Origin: VGSG01 sp040756375 | GTDB taxonomy: Bacteria; Desulfobacterota; Desulfomonilia; Desulfomonilales; Desulfomonilaceae | DNA: 64,000 bases | Assembly: GCA_040756375.1 (NCBI GenBank) | Contig: JBFLZC010000011.1 | Span: 1 to 64,000, forward strand | Reading direction: 5' to 3' | Part shown: positions 17,173 to 25,372 of the stretch, piece after piece | Layout of the letters: each line of letters opens with the position of its first letter | Numbering within the stretch: position 1 is the stretch's first letter | Translations under genes and position numbers: made by a program | The notes under the pieces: generated by a model | The model's database searches: none | Seen by the model: the letters and a program-made list of their open reading frames with translations, nothing else | What the model was told of the DNA's origin: nothing

Positions 17173-18206
17173 TAGTGGGTCGTTTGTTTGCCCACATTTG
17201 GCGGGGATTTGGGGTCGATCTTGCCATGGACCTGGGTACTGCCAATACGCTCGTGTACCGAAAGGGCGAAGGCATAATAATCAACGAACCTTCCGTGGTG
17301 GCACGAGATCGCCAAGCTAATCGAACCATCGCTGTGGGCAAGAAAGCAGCCCGTTACGTGGGCCGAAACCCCGATTGGATGATCGTGGACCGACCTCTCA
17401 AAGACGGGGTCATTGCCGACTTTGACGGAGCTATGGCCATGATTCGGGGCTTTCTTGGGAAGGCTTTCACCCCGAGATTGTGGAGGAGCTGCCGAATCGT
17501 AATTGGGATCCCATCGGGAACCACACAAGTGGAGAGGAGAGCCGTCAGAGAATCCGCGTACGAAGCCGGTGCGAAAGAGATATTCCTCATGGAAGAGCCA
17601 ATGGCGGCCGCACTCGGAGCCGGCGCGGATGTTACCGATCCGTCCGGCTTTATGATTGTGGACATTGGCGGCGGTACCACGGAAGTCGCTGTGATTTCTC
17701 TGGGAACCACCACCCATTGGGAATCCACGCGTGTGGCGGGCGATGAAATGGATGCCGCGATTGTCCGGTACCTCCAGCAGCAGATGCGCATAGAAATATC
17801 GTCTGCGCTGGCGGAACAGATCAAGATCCGGGTGGGGTGTGCCCTGGAGCTTCGCGACGAACGATCCATGGATGTGACCGGAAAGGAATTGGGCAAGGGT
17901 GTGGCTCGCACCGTTACCCTGACCTCCTCTGAGATGAGGAAAGCAGTTACCGAACCGGTGGGGTCCATACTGGACACGGTACGTCGAGCTCTTGAGAGAT
18001 TGCCCCCTGCCCTTCTGGCGGATATAAGCGAACGAGGCATAATCCTCAGCGGAGGCGGTGCGCTCTTGTCGGGGCTGGACAGGTTCATCAGCAGGTTCAC
18101 GGGAATTCCGGTGTCCCTTGCTGATGACCCTCTGACCACGGTCGTGCGTGGCTGCGGCATGGCCATCGAAGATCTCCGCAGGTGGCGTAACGTTTTCGTG
18201 AATTGA
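17169..18206 (+). CDS. mreB: MreB rod-shape actin homologue
   Basis: The product has 345 residues, the usual length. Actin-fold phosphate and nucleotide motifs: LAMDLGTANTLVY, VIGIPSGTTQVERRAV, FLMEEPMAAALGAG, MIVDIGGGTTEVAVISLG and GIILSGGGALLSGLD. The start is GTG 17169 and overlaps the cdaA stop in GTGA, so translation is probably coupled. MreC, MreD and RodA are not adjacent. MreB organises lateral wall synthesis at the inner membrane; coupling to a c-di-AMP synthase suggests shared control of wall and turgor, which is inference. Confidence 0.92.
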   Translation: MIVGRLFAHIWRGFGVDLAMDLGTANTLVYRKGEGIIINEPSVVARDRQANRTIAVGKKAARYVGRNPDWMIVDRPLKDGVIADFDGAMAMIRGFLGKAFTPRLWRSCRIVIGIPSGTTQVERRAVRESAYEAGAKEIFLMEEPMAAALGAGADVTDPSGFMIVDIGGGTTEVAVISLGTTTHWESTRVAGDEMDAAIVRYLQQQMRIEISSALAEQIKIRVGCALELRDERSMDVTGKELGKGVARTVTLTSSEMRKAVTEPVGSILDTVRRALERLPPALLADISERGIILSGGGALLSGLDRFISRFTGIPVSLADDPLTTVVRGCGMAIEDLRRWRNVFVN

Positions 18207-18272
18207 GGCTGCGCGTTGGCAAATGGTTCCGAATGGCGAGGACATGAAGCACCCCCATATTCTCCCGAACGA

Positions 18273-18507
18273 CCATGATCTTTCGGTCACAACGGAATGT
18301 GAAAATACCGCAATCGAGTCTGGTGCCATCCCGCGAGACGCGGGACGTCCCGACCCGCGGGACTCATCCGTGCTTGCGCGTTATTGCCCGATGGCCCACG
18401 AGGCCCTCGCCACCAGTTGACGCCTATGCCAAGGACCTTCCGACGGACCAGACCCGCACGGATGAGCCTTCGGCACATCCGTGGCACCAAGCACGAGTTG
18501 CCTCGTC
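18273..18507. repeat. Dispersed repeat, copy 2 (inverted copy at 6268-6501)
   Basis: The reverse complement of this stretch matches 6268-6501 almost throughout, including ATGGCACCAGACTCGATTGC and GGCAACTCNTGCTTGGTGCC. Internal stems such as CCCGCGAGACGCGGG are kept. Its right end stops about 8 bp before the likely GTG start of the DUF4424 gene, so the element forms that gene's entire visible 5' region. Confidence 0.85.
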
Positions 18508-18515
18508 CATTGAGA

Positions 18516-19529
18516 GTGGATCATCTTCAGGTAAAGGTCGTGGCAGCGGTGTTCGTGGCCGCTCTGTTGATGCAGGCTGCCGGTGCTTCCGCAGACGACA
18601 CCACTGCCGCTGTTGCGGCAGGAGGAATTATCTTCACGAAGAACGAGCAGATTCGTATGCTCGAAGAAGTGCTTGAGATTTCTCGAAAAATCGTACGAGT
18701 AAGATTTCGCTTCTTGAACGAATCCGATAAAGATATTCATACGATGGTCGCGTTCCCTCTGCCGCCCTATGGACCAGCGCCGTATAGCTCTTGGCTCGCT
18801 GCAAAAGACATCGCGTCAACATTCAGGGTTTGGGTAAATGGTCGCTCAATAAAACCGTTGACGTCTCGTAGGGCGGTGGTTGGTGAGCGCGATGTGACCA
18901 ATAAACTGCGCGAAATGGGTTTGTCTGATAACCGAATATTCGATGACTGCCATGGCCCCGACTGGGCATCCAAATGTGAATTCACGACCGACCAGAAACA
19001 GGCATTGGAGAACTTCGACGGAGAGGCAGGAGAGTTTCCTCCATGGAAAGTGGCTGTAAGTCTGTATTGGGAGCAGACCTTTCCTGCAGGAAATGAAATC
19101 GTAGTCGAGCACGAATACGTTCCCGTCCTAGGTGGAGCATACTTTCCGTTGGATCGCGAGGTTCTTGGTCATGAGACGTATCTGAGTTTCATGTCAGATA
19201 GGTCAGGAGCTTCAGCCTGCCTTGATGAACCCACCCGGCGTGCCATTGAGAATCGAATCAAACGTTATGTGGCGAAAGCCACCGAAGAAGGCTACCTAAA
19301 CGTGAACCACGTCGAGTACATTTTGGCTACTGGCCGGAACTGGAAAGGGCCAATTGGAGCGTTCAAACTCAGAATCAAGAAGGAAACGCCTGACCAGATT
19401 GCGTCCCTCTGCTTTCCCGGAAAGCCCGAAAAGGTGAGTCCTACCGTGTATGAATTTGTCCAAAACGATTATGTGCCTCAAGATAGACTTGTGGTCTATT
19501 TCTATACGGTTGCGCCAGAAGTGCAATGA
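18516..19529 (+). CDS. Exported DUF4424-like protein
   Basis: From GTG 18516 the product has 337 residues. A signal peptide (VKVVAAVFVAALLMQAAGASA) is followed by DDTTAAVAAGGIIFTKNEQI, the typical DUF4424 opening, then a beta-rich domain with LNESDKDIHTMVAFPLPPY, VAVSLYWEQTFPAGNEIVVEHEYVPVLGG and a C-terminal RLVVYFYTV. No enzymatic motif is seen; the domain is periplasmic by prediction. The frame stays open upstream into the dispersed repeat (ATG 18463 and others), but that part is basic repeat-derived sequence without family character. Ribosome site is weak, so the start is uncertain. Confidence 0.68.
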   Translation: MDHLQVKVVAAVFVAALLMQAAGASADDTTAAVAAGGIIFTKNEQIRMLEEVLEISRKIVRVRFRFLNESDKDIHTMVAFPLPPYGPAPYSSWLAAKDIASTFRVWVNGRSIKPLTSRRAVVGERDVTNKLREMGLSDNRIFDDCHGPDWASKCEFTTDQKQALENFDGEAGEFPPWKVAVSLYWEQTFPAGNEIVVEHEYVPVLGGAYFPLDREVLGHETYLSFMSDRSGASACLDEPTRRAIENRIKRYVAKATEEGYLNVNHVEYILATGRNWKGPIGAFKLRIKKETPDQIASLCFPGKPEKVSPTVYEFVQNDYVPQDRLVVYFYTVAPEVQ

Positions 19530-19605
19530 AGGGGGTTGTAACGCGGCTGTTTCAGAACTGCCATCCCAGTCGAGATCGTGCCAAGATTTCTGAGACGGAC
19601 CTCAA

Positions 19606-19760
19606 CTGGGTGGCCCCGACGTCATACGTCGGGGTCGCGCAGCGACAGGAGGTTCATTCAGTCGGATATACAACTTTTGGCTTCATTGCTCGACAAGCTA
19701 TCAAGAAAATAAACCTCCTGTGCCTTCGGCACCGGGACGTATAACGTCCCGGCCACCCAG
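19606..19760. repeat. 155-bp inverted repeat of two covarying double hairpins
   Basis: Arm one (19606-19658) and the reverse complement of arm two (19708-19760) agree in the unpaired parts (CTGGGTGGCC, ATACGTC, ACAGGAGGTT) but differ inside two small stems. CCGACGT/ACGTCGG in one is GGGACGT/ACGTCCC in the other, and TCGC-GCA-GCGA is TGCC-GAA-GGCA. The paired changes keep both stems. No gene lies between 19530 and 19852 otherwise. Confidence 0.8.
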
Positions 19761-19852
19761 GCATCGAAGCACGAGGTTCCAATTGCCAGGACTTATGAGA
19801 CAGCCTCAAACCTGTGCTGCCCCAATTTGATCTGGAGGACAGGGTACTTCAA

Positions 19853-20296
19853 ATGGACGATTTGGATCGACAACTACTGAATGAGATACAGTCCGCTTTT
19901 CCTGTGGAGCCCCATCCTTACCGAGTGATCGGCCAGAGAATCGGCATGACGGAAAAGGATGTGCTTGCTCGCGTGGCTAGGCTCAAGCAAGAGGGGATCA
20001 TCAGGAGGTTCGGCGCGTCCATCAATTCGCGGCGGGTAGGGTTCGTGAGCACGTTGCTGGCTGCCAAAGTGCCCGCGGAGAAATTCGACCATTTCGTTCA
20101 GACGGTCAACGCGTGCAAAGGCGTCACCCACAATTACGAAAGGCGTCACGAATACAACGTCTGGTTCACCCTTATCGCACCATCAGAGAGCGAAAAGAAA
20201 CGCACCATACGCGAGCTGATCCGAAAAACAGGCGTGGATATTGTCGAACTGCCGGCAAAGAAGATCTTCAAGATCAAAGTAGACTTCAAGTTCTAG
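19853..20296 (+). CDS. AsnC/Lrp-fold protein, siroheme decarboxylase (AhbA/AhbB) type
   Basis: The product has 147 residues from ATG 19853. An N-terminal winged helix (DDLDRQLLNEIQ...VIGQRIGMTEKDVLARVARLKQEGIIRRFGA) is followed by an AsnC-like domain with GVTHNYERRHEYNVWFTLIAPS. That His-Asn-Tyr plus EYN-WFT segment is characteristic of the NirDLGH/AhbAB siroheme decarboxylases rather than amino-acid-sensing Lrp. These convert sirohaem to didecarboxysirohaem in the haem route of sulfate reducers. The partner subunit and AhbC/D are not here, so assignment to A or B is left open. GGAGG at 19833 is rather far upstream. Confidence 0.72.
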   Translation: MDDLDRQLLNEIQSAFPVEPHPYRVIGQRIGMTEKDVLARVARLKQEGIIRRFGASINSRRVGFVSTLLAAKVPAEKFDHFVQTVNACKGVTHNYERRHEYNVWFTLIAPSESEKKRTIRELIRKTGVDIVELPAKKIFKIKVDFKF

Positions 20297-20357
20297 GTTA
20301 CCATTCAAGCACGCGACAGAAGAATGCTATTGCAGGTCACGGGGGAAGCGGGACGAA

Positions 20358-20427
20358 GTAGGGGCAGGCCTTGTGCCTGCCCTTGGCTAAATCACTCAAA
20401 TTGGGCAGGCACAAGACCTGCCCCTAC
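20358..20427. repeat. GTAGG...CCTAC palindromic repeat, element A
   Basis: A 70-bp near-perfect inverted repeat: GTAGGGGCAGGCCTTGTGCC at one end pairs with GGCACAAGACCTGCCCCTAC at the other. It begins and ends like the elements at 20474, 23345 and 25373, with a different stem sequence. Confidence 0.75.
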
Positions 20428-20473
20428 AAGGGAATCCCGGCACGCAAGGGGGTTGTCATTCCGAGCAGTACGG

Positions 20474-20567
20474 GTAGGTCGGGTTGAGCCCAGCGAAACC
20501 CGACATGTTACATTAGCATGATGTCGGATTTCGTCCCGCTCAAAACGCGGGACTCAATCCGACCTAC
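20474..20567. repeat. GTAGG...CCTAC palindromic repeat, element B
   Basis: 94 bp. The outer stem GTAGGTCGGGTTGAG pairs with CTCAATCCGACCTAC. An inner stem uses AAACCCGACAT with ATGTCGGATTT, and a small hairpin is formed by CCCGC/GCGGG. Nearly identical to element C at 23345-23439. Confidence 0.8.
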
Positions 20568-20604
20568 GGCTGAATCCTCCCGGTTCTGATCGTCGGGCTG
20601 GTGC

Positions 20605-21279
20605 CTATCGCTTCAATTCTTCAAGGAAATTCTTGTAGATCACTTCAGCTTCCTTCCGAAGTTGCCCCTCGATCTCATCATAACGGCTGAGAATGGCCTC
20701 CAGGTCCGGAGAGTCAGCGAACCAGTCCGCGATCATGTCTCGGTCAACTTCCACATGGAACTGGAACCCTACTGCGCTTCCTACGCGTAAGGCCTGATGC
20801 GGGCAGTCCGAGCCGCTTGCGAGCAGGGCTCCGTCAGAGGGCGGGACAAACATGTCTCCATGCCACTGGAGCACTTCCAGCGTGCCGGGCGTTCCTTGGA
20901 AGATACCGTCTTGTCGGCCCTCGGATGTGAGCGACACCTTGCCCCAGCCAACTTCTTTCACCGGCGATTGGGTCACTCTTCCGCCGCTTGCCCGGGCAAT
21001 CATTTGCGCGCCCAAACAAATGCCGAGAACCGGGACTTGCGCATCCATCGCCTGCTGCAATAGCCGCACCTCGTTTGCCAGGAACGGATATTGGTCATCT
21101 TCGTACACATTCATGGGCCCGCCCATAGATATCACGCCCTTGAAGCCCTCCAGCTCCGTGGGGAGGCTCTCGCCCCGATGCAGGTTCACCACGTGAAGCG
21201 TGGCGCCGTGCGCCTGGAGAAATCCACCCAAGGTGCCGGGGCCTTCAGATTCAACATGTTTGATCACCAGAATGTTCAA
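20605..21279 (-). CDS. Class I glutamine amidotransferase (GMP synthase-like)
   Basis: The product has 224 residues. The catalytic triad is visible: nucleophile Cys in VLGICLGAQMIA, His in VGFQFHVEVD and its Glu two residues on. GVISMGGPMNVYEDDQYPF is typical of free-standing GuaA-type amidotransferases of unknown acceptor. The start codon is TTG 21279, overlapping the nadE stop in TTGA, with a strong AAGGAGGAAGG upstream. Co-translation with nadE suggests a metabolic link; whether it feeds ammonia to a partner is unknown. Confidence 0.82.
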   Translation of the reverse strand: MNILVIKHVESEGPGTLGGFLQAHGATLHVVNLHRGESLPTELEGFKGVISMGGPMNVYEDDQYPFLANEVRLLQQAMDAQVPVLGICLGAQMIARASGGRVTQSPVKEVGWGKVSLTSEGRQDGIFQGTPGTLEVLQWHGDMFVPPSDGALLASGSDCPHQALRVGSAVGFQFHVEVDRDMIADWFADSPDLEAILSRYDEIEGQLRKEAEVIYKNFLEELKR

Positions 21280-23006
21280 TTGGCCTTCCTCCTTCGTACC
21301 CCTCCGGGGTACCGATTGGTAATTGGGAAACGTCTGTCCTTGCCGAATGCCCGTGGAGTGATCTTAATTCCCGGAGGTGCTTGTCGACGCTTGTACTCGT
21401 TGCGGTCTACCATCCGGATGACTTCGTCCACCACATCCGGGCTGTATCCTTGCGCATAGATCTCTTCCGGGGATCGATCCTCTTCCACGTACGCTCGGAG
21501 TATGGGATCCAGGATCTCGTACGGCGGGAGGCTATCCTGGTCCGTTTGATCCGGCCTCAATTCCGCGGAAGGAGCCCGCTCGATAACGCTACGCGGGATC
21601 AACTCTCGTCCTGCTTTCTTGTTTGCGTAGTGGGAAAGGTCGTACACCACGGTCTTGGGTACGTCTCGAATCACGGCAAATCCGCCCGCGGTATCGCCGT
21701 ATAGCGTGCAATATCCCACGGCAATCTCGCTCTTGTTTCCTGTGGTGAGCACCAGCCAACCGAAGCGGTTTGAGAGCGCCATAATCATGTTGCCGCGAAT
21801 ACGCGCCTGGAGATTCTCCGCCTCGACGCCCAGGTCGCCTTCGCCGAACGGCTTTGCCAGGACGTCAAGATATGTCTTGAAGATCTGTCCCAGAGGAATC
21901 GTGATGAGGCTCATGCCAAGATTGCGAGCGAGGAGCCCTGCATCGGAGAACGTGCCTTCCGATGTGTACTGGGAAGGCATGGTCACACCGATCACGTTCT
22001 CCGCACCCAGCGCTTCCACCGCGATGACTGCGGTCAAGCTGGAGTCTATCCCGCCGCTCAGGCCGATCACCACCTTGCGAAAGCCATTCTTCCCCACATA
22101 ATCCCTGGTCCCAAGCACAAGGGCTTCGTAGATCTCCTCAGTTCTGCTCATGGTCGGAATCGGAGTCGGCTGCACGGGCTTCCGGCCGGGTGGCGCCAAG
22201 GATTCCAGCTTATGAAGTCCAGGAGTGCCACCGTCAGTGTTCCAGCCCTGAATAGCAACCGGAGGCTCCTTAACCGCGAGGTCCGTCACCAACAAACCTT
22301 CACGGAAGCGCTCGGCACGAGCAATCACAGTTCCGTCGCAATCCATGATAAGGCTTCCACCATCAAAGATGAGCTCGTCCTGCCCCCCTACCAGGTTGTT
22401 GTAGACCACGGTCGTGCACGTGGTTGCCGCGAACCGCCTCACGATCTGTTCCCGTTTTGCTAGCTTCTCGGCATAGAAAGGTGACCCCGAGATGTTCAGC
22501 ACGACCTGCGCGCGATTCTCCAGCGCACATCGCTCGCACACGGACCCAGGAATCCATATGTCCTCACATACCGTGAGCGAAAGACGGACGTCGTTCATGT
22601 CGCAAACCACGCAGCGACTGCCTGGCTCGAAGTATCGCTTTTCGTCAAACACACCGTAGTTCGGCAATTCAATCTTGTGGTACACGTCCACCAGAGCGCC
22701 GTCGTGGATCAGGGCCGCTGCATTGTAGACCTTGCCGTCCCGACGATCCGCGAACCCGACCATTGCGGCGATCCCTTTGGTGCGAGGACACAATTCCTTT
22801 AAGCCCGCGTGGATGTCGTCGAGGAAACTGGGATTGAGCAGAAGATCTTCAGGAGGGTATCCGCAGAGGGCAAGCTCAGGCACCAGGACCACGTCCGCCT
22901 CGGCCTGTCGCGCCTCTTCTATCCAGTAGGTGATCTTTTCCAGATTACCCTGGATGTCGCCTACCGTCACATTCACCTGGGCCAACGCGACCCTCAGAGT
23001 TCCCAT
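21276..23006 (-). CDS. nadE: Glutamine-dependent NAD+ synthetase
   Basis: The product has 576 residues. The N-terminal nitrilase-type glutaminase (1-270) has its Glu in VPELALCGYPPEDLL, Lys in YHKIELPNYGVFDEKRYF and Cys in LTVCEDIWIPG. The C-terminal ATP-pyrophosphatase part has VIGLSGGIDSSLTAVIAVEA, GVTMPSQYTSEGTFSDA and TGNKSEIAVGYCTLYGD. It converts deamido-NAD to NAD in the cytosol. GGAGG lies just upstream of ATG 23006. Downstream is a short glutamine amidotransferase gene overlapping by 4 nt. Confidence 0.95.
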   Translation of the reverse strand: MGTLRVALAQVNVTVGDIQGNLEKITYWIEEARQAEADVVLVPELALCGYPPEDLLLNPSFLDDIHAGLKELCPRTKGIAAMVGFADRRDGKVYNAAALIHDGALVDVYHKIELPNYGVFDEKRYFEPGSRCVVCDMNDVRLSLTVCEDIWIPGSVCERCALENRAQVVLNISGSPFYAEKLAKREQIVRRFAATTCTTVVYNNLVGGQDELIFDGGSLIMDCDGTVIARAERFREGLLVTDLAVKEPPVAIQGWNTDGGTPGLHKLESLAPPGRKPVQPTPIPTMSRTEEIYEALVLGTRDYVGKNGFRKVVIGLSGGIDSSLTAVIAVEALGAENVIGVTMPSQYTSEGTFSDAGLLARNLGMSLITIPLGQIFKTYLDVLAKPFGEGDLGVEAENLQARIRGNMIMALSNRFGWLVLTTGNKSEIAVGYCTLYGDTAGGFAVIRDVPKTVVYDLSHYANKKAGRELIPRSVIERAPSAELRPDQTDQDSLPPYEILDPILRAYVEEDRSPEEIYAQGYSPDVVDEVIRMVDRNEYKRRQAPPGIKITPRAFGKDRRFPITNRYPGGVRRRKAN

Positions 23007-23088
23007 GCCTCATGGACCTCCCGCCCCGGAACCGGCTGGCCAGTAGCCATTCTACAGTCTACGGCATTGAGATTTGCGCGGAAGATCA

Positions 23089-23195
23089 CCCTCCCCTTGC
23101 CCCTCCCGTCAAGGGAGGGGAGTTACAAAGCCCCCCCATCAAGAGAGGGGAGTCGAAAACCCTCTCCCCTGGCGGGAGAGGGAAGGGAGAGGGGG
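23089..23195. repeat. GC-rich low-complexity direct repeats
   Basis: Three degenerate units of the type CAAGGGAGGGGAGT with CCCTCCCC/GGGAGGGG complementarity, ahead of the nadE start. Typical of a dispersed intergenic repeat. No gene between 23007 and 23469. Confidence 0.6.
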
Positions 23196-23344
23196 ATACC
23201 AGCGTCATCCAATGGCGCAGATCTCACCTCTACTTCTATAAGACTTGCAGTGTCCGGACCCGCACTACGGGCTCTTCAAGGGAACTATAGCACAGATAGG
23301 AGCAGCCGCCGGGGTTTGCTTACGCCGCGGCGGCTGGGTTAGGG

Positions 23345-23439
23345 GTAGGTCGGGTTGAGCCCAGCGAAACCCGACATGTTGCGTTGGGCATGATGTCGGA
23401 TTTCGTCCCGCGCAGAACGCGGGACTCAATCCGACCTAC
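23345..23439. repeat. GTAGG...CCTAC palindromic repeat, element C
   Basis: 95 bp, almost identical to element B (same GTAGGTCGGGTTGAGCCCAG opening and GGGACTCAATCCGACCTAC end); the differences lie mainly in the central loop. It lies 30 bp beyond the glnA stop and may also act as its terminator. Confidence 0.8.
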
Positions 23440-23469
23440 GGCTTGGTGTATGGCGGTGTTGCCGTCAGC

Positions 23470-24882
23470 CTAGCAATCGAAGTACAACGCGAACTCGTAG
23501 GGATGCGGCCGGCTGCGCATCGGATCGAGCTCTTTTTCCTTCTTGTATTCGAGCCACATATCAATCGCGTCCTGGGTGAACACGTCGCCCTTGAGCAGGA
23601 ACTCGTGATCCGCTTCCAGGGCCTTGAGCGCCTCGGAGAGATCTCCAGGCGTGGAAGGCACGTTTGCAAGCTCTTCCGGAGAAAGTGCGTAGATGTCCTT
23701 GTCGAGCGGCTCACCCGGATCAAGCTTCTTCTCAATTCCATCCAACGCTGCCATCAGGACCGCGCTGAAGGCAAGGTAGCCGTTGCAGGATGGATCGGGT
23801 GTGCGGTATTCGAGCCGCTTCGTCTTAGGGGACGGGCTGTACATGGGAATGCGGATCGCGGCCGAACGATTTCGAGAAGAATACGCGAGATTCACCGGCG
23901 CCTCAAAACCGGGCACGAGCCTCTTGTAGGAATTGGTGGTCGGGTTGCATATGGCGCAAAGCGCAGGCGCATGCTTCAGTATGCCGCCCGCACCCCAAAG
24001 GGCTAGCTGTGAAAGGCCGGCGTACTTGTCACCCGCGAAGAGAGGCTTATCGCCTTTCCAAATGCTCACGTGGGTGTGCATTCCGGAGCCGTTGTCCTCG
24101 AAAAGCGGCTTGGGCATGAACGTTACCGTCATGCAGTGCTTCTTCGCCACATTCTTCAGGATGTACTTGAACCACATCAGGTTGTCGGCCATCTTTACCA
24201 GCGGCGAAAACCGCATGTCGATCTCGCCTTGGCCCGCGGTGGCAACCTCATGATGTTGGGCCTCCACGACGATTCCGAGGCTCTCCATGATTAAGACTAC
24301 TTCGGACCGGATGTCCTGCTGTGAGTCGCTGGGAGGAACAGGAAAGTAGCCCTCTTTGTGACGCAGCTTGTAACCCAGGTTCGGACCTTCATCTCGGGCC
24401 GTGTTCCACCACGCTTCAACAGAATCGACCTGATGGAAGCTCCGATTATGGCTGTACGCGAAGCGCACATCGTCGAAGATGAAGAATTCGGCTTCCGGAC
24501 CAAAGTAGGCCGTGTCGCCTACACCCGTGTATTTGAGGTACGCCTCGGCCTTCTGAGCGATGTTTCTTGGGTCTCTGGAATAGCGCTCCTTGGTGATTGG
24601 ATCCACGATGTTGCAGATCAGCGACAGGGTCGGCACTGCCATGAACGGATCCATTACCGCGGTATCAGGATCGGGCACAACGAGCATGTCCGAAGCATGA
24701 ATCGGCTGCCAGCCACGAATCGACGAGCCATCAAATCCGAAACCAGCCTCGAACGCGTCCTCGTCGAGCTCATGAAGCGGCACGCTGAAGTGCTGCCACA
24801 ATCCGGGAAAGTCCATGAACTTGAGATCTACCATCACTGTCTTGTTCTTCTTTGCGAACTCCAAAACCTCTTTTGGCTCCAT
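23470..24882 (-). CDS. glnA: Glutamine synthetase type I
   Basis: The product has 470 residues, full length for GSI. Signatures: FGFDGSSIRGW, PEAEFFIFDD, the ATP/metal site KPLFEDNGSGMHTHVSIWKG, NPTTNSYKRLVPGFEAPVN and RIPMYSPSPKTKRLEYRTPDP. Near residue 400, DKDIYALSPEE keeps the Tyr that adenylyltransferase modifies in GSI-beta enzymes. It makes glutamine from glutamate and ammonia. AAGGAGAG precedes the ATG. A sigma-54 promoter lies about 200 nt upstream, and PII, AmtB and a NifA-like activator are upstream on the same strand, so control by nitrogen status is expected. Confidence 0.96.
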   Translation of the reverse strand: MEPKEVLEFAKKNKTVMVDLKFMDFPGLWQHFSVPLHELDEDAFEAGFGFDGSSIRGWQPIHASDMLVVPDPDTAVMDPFMAVPTLSLICNIVDPITKERYSRDPRNIAQKAEAYLKYTGVGDTAYFGPEAEFFIFDDVRFAYSHNRSFHQVDSVEAWWNTARDEGPNLGYKLRHKEGYFPVPPSDSQQDIRSEVVLIMESLGIVVEAQHHEVATAGQGEIDMRFSPLVKMADNLMWFKYILKNVAKKHCMTVTFMPKPLFEDNGSGMHTHVSIWKGDKPLFAGDKYAGLSQLALWGAGGILKHAPALCAICNPTTNSYKRLVPGFEAPVNLAYSSRNRSAAIRIPMYSPSPKTKRLEYRTPDPSCNGYLAFSAVLMAALDGIEKKLDPGEPLDKDIYALSPEELANVPSTPGDLSEALKALEADHEFLLKGDVFTQDAIDMWLEYKKEKELDPMRSRPHPYEFALYFDC

Positions 24883-25019
24883 CTTTCTCTCCTTTTCAAC
24901 TCCGTGGTCTATAAACGGTTTCCCGTAGATGTGACTCTTGTTCAGGCGTGCCCACTGCGTTCAGGCGCATCGCCTCATCTATTGAAGCGCGGCCAAGAAA
25001 AGGGCTTGCTGACGCGGCG

Positions 25020-25090
25020 AGATTGCCTCCTGTCCGACCGGGGCGTAGGTATTCCCTGCAAACCTACGCTCCGGTTACCAGAGGCAATCT
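25020..25090. repeat. Long hairpin overlapping the glnA promoter and leader
   Basis: AGATTGCCTC (25020-25029) pairs with GAGGCAATCT (25081-25090), GACCGG with CCGGTT, and GCGTAGGT (25043-25050) with ACCTACGC (25062-25069). The outer arm covers the -12 element of the sigma-54 promoter and the inner stem would lie at the very 5' end of the glnA transcript. Confidence 0.65.
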
Positions 25091-25098
25091 GTGTGCCA
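25083..25098 (-). promoter_or_regulatory. Sigma-54 promoter of glnA
   Basis: Read on the minus strand: TGGCAC, five bases (ACAGA), TTGCC. The -24 and -12 elements and their spacing match the consensus. Transcription would start near 25072, about 190 nt before the glnA ATG. Position and gene content make this a credible nitrogen-regulated promoter. Confidence 0.8.
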
Positions 25099-25372
25099 CC
25101 AAGCTCGTCCCCCGGAGGGAACCGATATTTCAGGCTGACATCAAGCTTTTTTCGTGTCACGCCCTCCTTTGAAGGCCACGACATGGCTGTCAACATCCTA
25201 CCGTTTGGTAAGACTTATTTCTTGGAGCGTACATCTCGGTAGGAAATACTCCCGGCTGAGCGACGGTCCACATCTCTCCTTTCATTCAAACGCGCATTCG
25301 ACGGTAACTTAATTCTCGCTCTCACAAGCCCGCTATATGTTCGAGTGCCACTGCCGGCTTGTACGGTTTTGC

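Noticed and set aside
16833..18329. 498-codon open frame antisense to cdaA and mreB
   Set aside because: It is the complement of two well-identified genes, has no family character (His/Arg/Ser-rich) and begins inside the dispersed repeat. It arises from high-GC codon usage.
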